In this document: piece by piece, positions 13,770 through 17,298 of the stretch
How positions within the stretch are numbered: the first letter of the stretch is position 1
How the letters are laid out: each line of letters opens with the position of its first letter
Assembly (NCBI GenBank): GCA_046757565.1
Contig: JBHHYN010000057.1
Location: forward strand, 1 to 17,298
Direction: 5' to 3'
DNA: 17,298 nucleotides
Source of the DNA: JBHHYN01 sp046757565
Lineage (GTDB): Bacteria > Pseudomonadota > Gammaproteobacteria > Eutrophobiales > Eutrophobiaceae
Notes under the pieces: model-generated
What the model was told of the DNA's origin: nothing
The model's database searches: none
Seen by the model: only the letters and a program-made list of their open reading frames with translations
Made by a program: the position numbers and the translations under genes

Positions 13770-16187
13770 ATGAAAAGAATGCTGATCAACGCGACTCAGC
13801 CGGAAGAGTTGCGCGTGGCCCTGGTGGATGGCCAACGGCTCTACGATCTCGATATTGAAGCAGCGGGACGTAAGCAGAAAAAATCAAACATATATAAAGG
13901 CCGTATTGTTCGAATAGAACCCAGCCTTGAAGCCGCCTTCGTTGACTATGGCGCCAACCGGCACGGTTTCCTCCCATTTAAAGACATCGCCCGATCACTC
14001 TTCAAACCAAAGAGCGGAGATGGCGGGCGTGGACGTATTACTATCAAGGATGAACTGGAGGTCGGCCAGGAATACATCGTCCAGGTAGAGAAGGAGGAGC
14101 GGGGTAATAAGGGCGCGGCCCTGACCACATTTATCAGCCTGGCCGGGCGATTTCTTGTGCTGATGCCTAACAATCCTCGGGCAGGTGGTGTATCCAGACA
14201 GATCGAAGGCAGTGATCGTTCCGAGGCGCGGGAAGCCATGAGCGTCCTGGACATCCCGCAAGGGATGGGCCTGATTCTGCGGACCGCAGGTGTGGGAAAA
14301 CACAGCGATGAGTTGCAATGGGACCTTGATTACCTGCTGCATCTATGGGACGCGCTCAAAAAAGCAGCAAAAGAGAAAGGCGCACCTTTTCTTATTTATC
14401 ATGAAAGCGATCTCGTCATCCGGGCAATCAGGGATTACCTGCGTAAGGATATCAGTGAGATCTGGATCGACGATCCGGAGGTGTATCATCGCGCCCGTGA
14501 TTTCATGCAGCAGGTCATGCCCAATAACCTGCCAAAACTCAAGCTTTACAAGGATAATGATCCCTTATTCAATCGCTATCAAATTGAAGGCCAGATAGAA
14601 ACGGCCTTCTCACGGGAAGTGAATCTCCCTGCCGGTGGTTCAGTCATTATCGACCATACCGAGGCACTCACGAGCATCGATATTAATTCCGCCCGGGCGA
14701 CAGCCGGAGAAGATATCGAAGAGACCGCCTTGAATACCAACCTGGAAGCAGCGGAAGAGATAGGGCGCCAGCTGCGCTTGCGGGATCTGGGGGGGCTCAT
14801 TGTCATCGATTTCATTGATATGATGAACTCGCGGAACCAGCGTGAAGTCGAAAACCAGCTAAAAGAAACATTGAAAATAGACCGTGCCCGGGTGCAAATC
14901 GGGCGTATTTCACGGTTCGGACTATTGGAGATGTCGCGTCAACGCTTACGCCCATCATTAGGCGAGTCCAGCCATATTCCCTGCCCGCGATGCGATGGTC
15001 AAGGGACTATCCGTAATGTTGAATCCCTTGCCCTGGTTGTACTTCGTATTATCGAAGAAGAGGCGTTGAAGGAACTCACGGCCAAGATTATCGCCCAATT
15101 GCCCGTCGATACCGCAACCTTCCTTCTTAATGAAAAACGCCAGATGCTTCGTGAAATCGAAAAGCGGGTCGATGTAGAAATCATTGTCATCCCAAACCCG
15201 AATATGGAAACACCCCAGTATCAAGTACAGCGGGTCCGCCTGACCGAAGCGGATATGCGGGCCCATGCAAAAAGCAGCTATATCTTGCCAAAGATAAATG
15301 AAGAACAGGAAGCGGATATCAGGACCAACTTAACAGTACGCCAGGCAGAAGTCGCTGCGGTGAAACAGATCGTTCCCGTGAAACCTGTCACCAACGTAAA
15401 GCGGAAAGTGTCTGAAAAAGGCAAAGGGCTTATAGCCACCCTGTTTGGCGGTTTTTTCGGCAGGCCGCAACAGGAGCCTCAACAACAAACACCGAAGACA
15501 GAGGAGCAGGGCCAGCGCCGTCGGAGGCATAATCGGGACCGGAACAGGCGTAATGAAGGCAACACTTCAAACCGTCAGCGTAGAGGCGCCTCCAGGGGTA
15601 ATGTGGGCGGAAGCGATACGGGTTCAAGGCGCCGCAGAGAACAGGGACAGAGGTCAAAAAACAGGCGTACCAATGAAGAAAATGTGTCAACATCTGAAGA
15701 TAAAAAAAGTAATTTTAACACTACCGCCAAGTCAAAAAGCCGGTCTAAACGAGGCAGTAGGGACACCAGTCGGAACAGGCCTGCTCAACCGGCTCCTAAA
15801 GGGGAAACAGCTTCTCCTGATGAGAGACCGCCAATCTCGGGATTGAATGGACCTGATGCTGAAGTCAGGCAGGTTGCCGCGGAACAACCAGTCTATCCAG
15901 CGCCTGCTCAAAGCCGGGTCCAAACAGAAACCGGATCTCATGATGAACCACAGAACAATCTCATAACCCCTGACGCAGATAACAAAAAACCTGATACATT
16001 CAAAACCGGTGAAGACGATACCATCACTGAAATAAATACGAAATCTGCGTGGAAGCAGCCAGCGTATCATCAGGCAGCGGGGGAAGAGGTGGATGGAACT
16101 ACCATGACAAATCCGGGAACATCAGCCGGCAAGGTCAGTGATGAAAACGAAAAAAACGTTACAGCAAGAAGCAAGGATGAAGATTAA
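13770..16187 (+). CDS. rne: Ribonuclease E
   Basis: Essential endoribonuclease of mRNA decay and of rRNA/tRNA processing, and core of the degradosome. The 805-residue protein has an S1 domain (about 37-120), the 5'-phosphate sensor R171/T172 (LRTAGVGK), and the catalytic Mg residues D304 (TSIDINSA) and D347 (IVIDFIDMM). The Zn-link is C405/C408 (CPRCDGQG). The catalytic half is complete to about residue 530. The C-terminal half is short and disordered: a glycine/phenylalanine-rich amphipathic stretch (about 550-565, GLIATLFGGFFG) could be the membrane anchor. It is followed by an Arg/Asn/Gly-rich RNA-binding region (582-672) and an acidic, Pro/Thr-rich tail. I recognise no PNPase- or enolase-binding microdomain. 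The 805 residues compare with 1061 in E. coli. RNase G is excluded by length. AAAGGA lies 9 nt before the ATG. Confidence 0.97.
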   Translation: MKRMLINATQPEELRVALVDGQRLYDLDIEAAGRKQKKSNIYKGRIVRIEPSLEAAFVDYGANRHGFLPFKDIARSLFKPKSGDGGRGRITIKDELEVGQEYIVQVEKEERGNKGAALTTFISLAGRFLVLMPNNPRAGGVSRQIEGSDRSEAREAMSVLDIPQGMGLILRTAGVGKHSDELQWDLDYLLHLWDALKKAAKEKGAPFLIYHESDLVIRAIRDYLRKDISEIWIDDPEVYHRARDFMQQVMPNNLPKLKLYKDNDPLFNRYQIEGQIETAFSREVNLPAGGSVIIDHTEALTSIDINSARATAGEDIEETALNTNLEAAEEIGRQLRLRDLGGLIVIDFIDMMNSRNQREVENQLKETLKIDRARVQIGRISRFGLLEMSRQRLRPSLGESSHIPCPRCDGQGTIRNVESLALVVLRIIEEEALKELTAKIIAQLPVDTATFLLNEKRQMLREIEKRVDVEIIVIPNPNMETPQYQVQRVRLTEADMRAHAKSSYILPKINEEQEADIRTNLTVRQAEVAAVKQIVPVKPVTNVKRKVSEKGKGLIATLFGGFFGRPQQEPQQQTPKTEEQGQRRRRHNRDRNRRNEGNTSNRQRRGASRGNVGGSDTGSRRRREQGQRSKNRRTNEENVSTSEDKKSNFNTTAKSKSRSKRGSRDTSRNRPAQPAPKGETASPDERPPISGLNGPDAEVRQVAAEQPVYPAPAQSRVQTETGSHDEPQNNLITPDADNKKPDTFKTGEDDTITEINTKSAWKQPAYHQAAGEEVDGTTMTNPGTSAGKVSDENEKNVTARSKDED

Positions 16188-16228
16188 TTTTTTAGAAGAT
16201 TTACTGGTTAATTAATTTACAAACAGGT

Positions 16229-17005
16229 TTACATGCTGCACTGACTGACTCGATTAATATGTTTATTACTAATCCTGAAAGAACTTTTTTGCGATTTAAG
16301 GTATTGTCCCTGCAGCAAATAAGCCAGTAGTTCAAGTTCATTCTTGCATTTTACATCTTTTTCGTATCCGTGCTGGTATTGCAGGTAATGCACCAATTCA
16401 TGCAGAAGGATCGAGCTACCCTTGTCTGATTCAAGGTCAAGGGTATCGAGAATATACACGGCCTTCTCATTAAAATTGTACAGTCCGTTTATCCTGTGTC
16501 TCATTTGGGACAAAGAGGCCCGCTTGCCGAATGCAACCTCTGCCATTTCACGGGCTGATACTCTTTTTATTTTTGGCACATCATCAATATTGTAAATAAA
16601 TGAAGAATGGGAATGAATCCATCTCAACAGTTCTGCGGCCAGTTCGTTTCCCGTTGGATGGTGACGATTTAAATCTGGAACATCAACAACCTGCTCCTGT
16701 GACACGGTGCTGGTTCTGTTTATATTGACAGCGTTAGAATTCAGGAAAGATCTGGCATTTGCATTTTGAGACAATAGACCTGCTGTCATGACAAGAATAG
16801 AAACAAGGTTGGTATGTCGCTTGTCCTTGACACGCCTGACACCCTCTACGAAATTGGCACGCCGGTCTTCCTTTAACAGGTAACTATTCGTTTGTGCAAA
16901 CCTGGATATATACTGATAGGAAAGGGGATCTTTTCCTTCCAGACCACGCTCATAGACGAGAGTATTACAGCCATTAATAACACATGGATGGACTGCTGTT
17001 TGCAT
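16229..17005 (-). CDS. Uncharacterised protein with HExxH zinc-protease-like motif
   Basis: Function not recognised with confidence. The C-terminal third carries HELVHYLQ (H202, E203, H206, counting from the chosen start), then a cysteine and ELELLAYLLQGQYL, whose glutamates could supply a third zinc ligand as in gluzincin-like proteins. This layout recalls small secreted HELVH proteins such as the DUF6647 family; that link is from memory. A hydrophobic segment followed by SQNANA (about residues 66-84) looks like a signal peptide with an AxA cleavage site but lies unusually far from the N-terminus. The frame is open to TTG 17029. ATG 17005 has AGGA 9 nt upstream; ATG 17026 and 17011 are alternatives. 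It looks more AT-rich than its neighbours and is convergent with rne across 41 nt without a clear terminator. Confidence 0.75.
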   Translation of the reverse strand: MQTAVHPCVINGCNTLVYERGLEGKDPLSYQYISRFAQTNSYLLKEDRRANFVEGVRRVKDKRHTNLVSILVMTAGLLSQNANARSFLNSNAVNINRTSTVSQEQVVDVPDLNRHHPTGNELAAELLRWIHSHSSFIYNIDDVPKIKRVSAREMAEVAFGKRASLSQMRHRINGLYNFNEKAVYILDTLDLESDKGSSILLHELVHYLQYQHGYEKDVKCKNELELLAYLLQGQYLKSQKSSFRISNKHINRVSQCSM

Positions 17006-17029
17006 TTGCATCTTTCCTGAATTCATCAA

Positions 17030-17298
17030 ATGACGTCATCAATGATGAACAAACTACTTTTTGCAAGAGTGGAAATTGAAAAACGGCTGCCAAGATACAG
17101 CGGCAAGGTGATGTCAGCTTCATTCATATATCGGAACAACCAGGTCAATCCTGTTGGCCTGATATCGGCAGGGATATGCCTTGACTTTAGAAATGCGTAA
17201 TACCTTAAACTGCAAGCATCAGCGATTGGACAGTATTAAGATTAACGGGTCTTCAGCAGAATCTGTGGGTTGATATATAAACAGTAGCCCGTCATTCC
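17030..17298. other. Gene-free end of window with palindromes near the HExxH gene
   Basis: No open frame of note in 269 nt. Just upstream of the unrecognised gene lie the 10-bp palindrome ATGACGTCAT (17030-17039) and the overlapping inverted repeat CATCA-A-TGATG (17037-17047). These may be operator sites or RNA structure in its leader. I see no clear promoter hexamers. Confidence 0.45.

Noticed and set aside
16188..16228. Bidirectional terminator between rne and the HExxH gene
   Set aside because: TTAATTAA palindrome and T-rich tracts are present, but there is no GC stem.

Overview
The window is a chromosomal segment of a gammaproteobacterium. It carries the conserved fatty acid/phospholipid synthesis cluster with its usual flanks. 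In the direction of transcription of the main block (minus strand) the order is yceD, rpmF, plsX, fabH, fabD, fabG, acpP, fabF, pabC, mltG, tmk, holB, pilZ. yceD is divergent from a YceF-type maf. Beyond maf lie a short-form sppA, rluC, a divergent rne, and one unrecognised gene. The pilZ directly after holB, and sppA and rluC beside maf, match the Pseudomonas-type arrangement rather than the Enterobacteriaceae one. Retention of fabH between plsX and fabD is the E. coli-like feature. I would not name a genus. Base composition is moderate, with AT-rich intergenic stretches.

Layout. 14-2001: pilZ, holB, tmk. 2043-3877: mltG and pabC, joined by an ATGA overlap. 3981-5548: fabF and acpP, separated by a terminator-like hairpin. 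5549-5912: a 364-nt gene-free interval, the most structured non-coding stretch in the window. It holds a probable fabG terminator, several dyads, a direct-repeat pair, an AT-rich tract and the acpP promoter. 5913-9622: fabG, fabD, fabH, plsX. 9704-10456: rpmF and yceD. 10553-11134: maf (+). 11165-12133: sppA (-), convergent with maf. 12335-13285: rluC (-). 13286-13769: the rluC/rne divergent control region and a probable structured rne leader. 13770-16187: rne (+). 16229-17005: a gene of unknown function with an HELVH zinc-protease-like motif (-), convergent with rne. 17030-17298: no gene seen.

How the genes work together. PlsX links acyl-ACP to phospholipid synthesis. FabD loads malonyl groups onto the AcpP phosphopantetheine arm, FabH starts chains, FabF elongates and FabG reduces. 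PabC (folate), MltG (glycan strand release), Tmk and HolB (dTTP supply and replication) and PilZ (type IV pili) ride in the same transcription block. RpmF and YceD (ribosome), RluC (23S pseudouridylation) and RNase E form the translation/RNA side.

The protein-coding content is mostly textbook. Points worth a second look are the 5549-5912 interval, three consecutive genes with UUG starts (yceD, plsX and fabH, apart from rpmF), the acpP/fabF attenuator, the short RNase E C-terminal half, and the HExxH protein with a misplaced signal-like segment. I found no defence system, CRISPR array, integrase, transposase, tRNA or rRNA.
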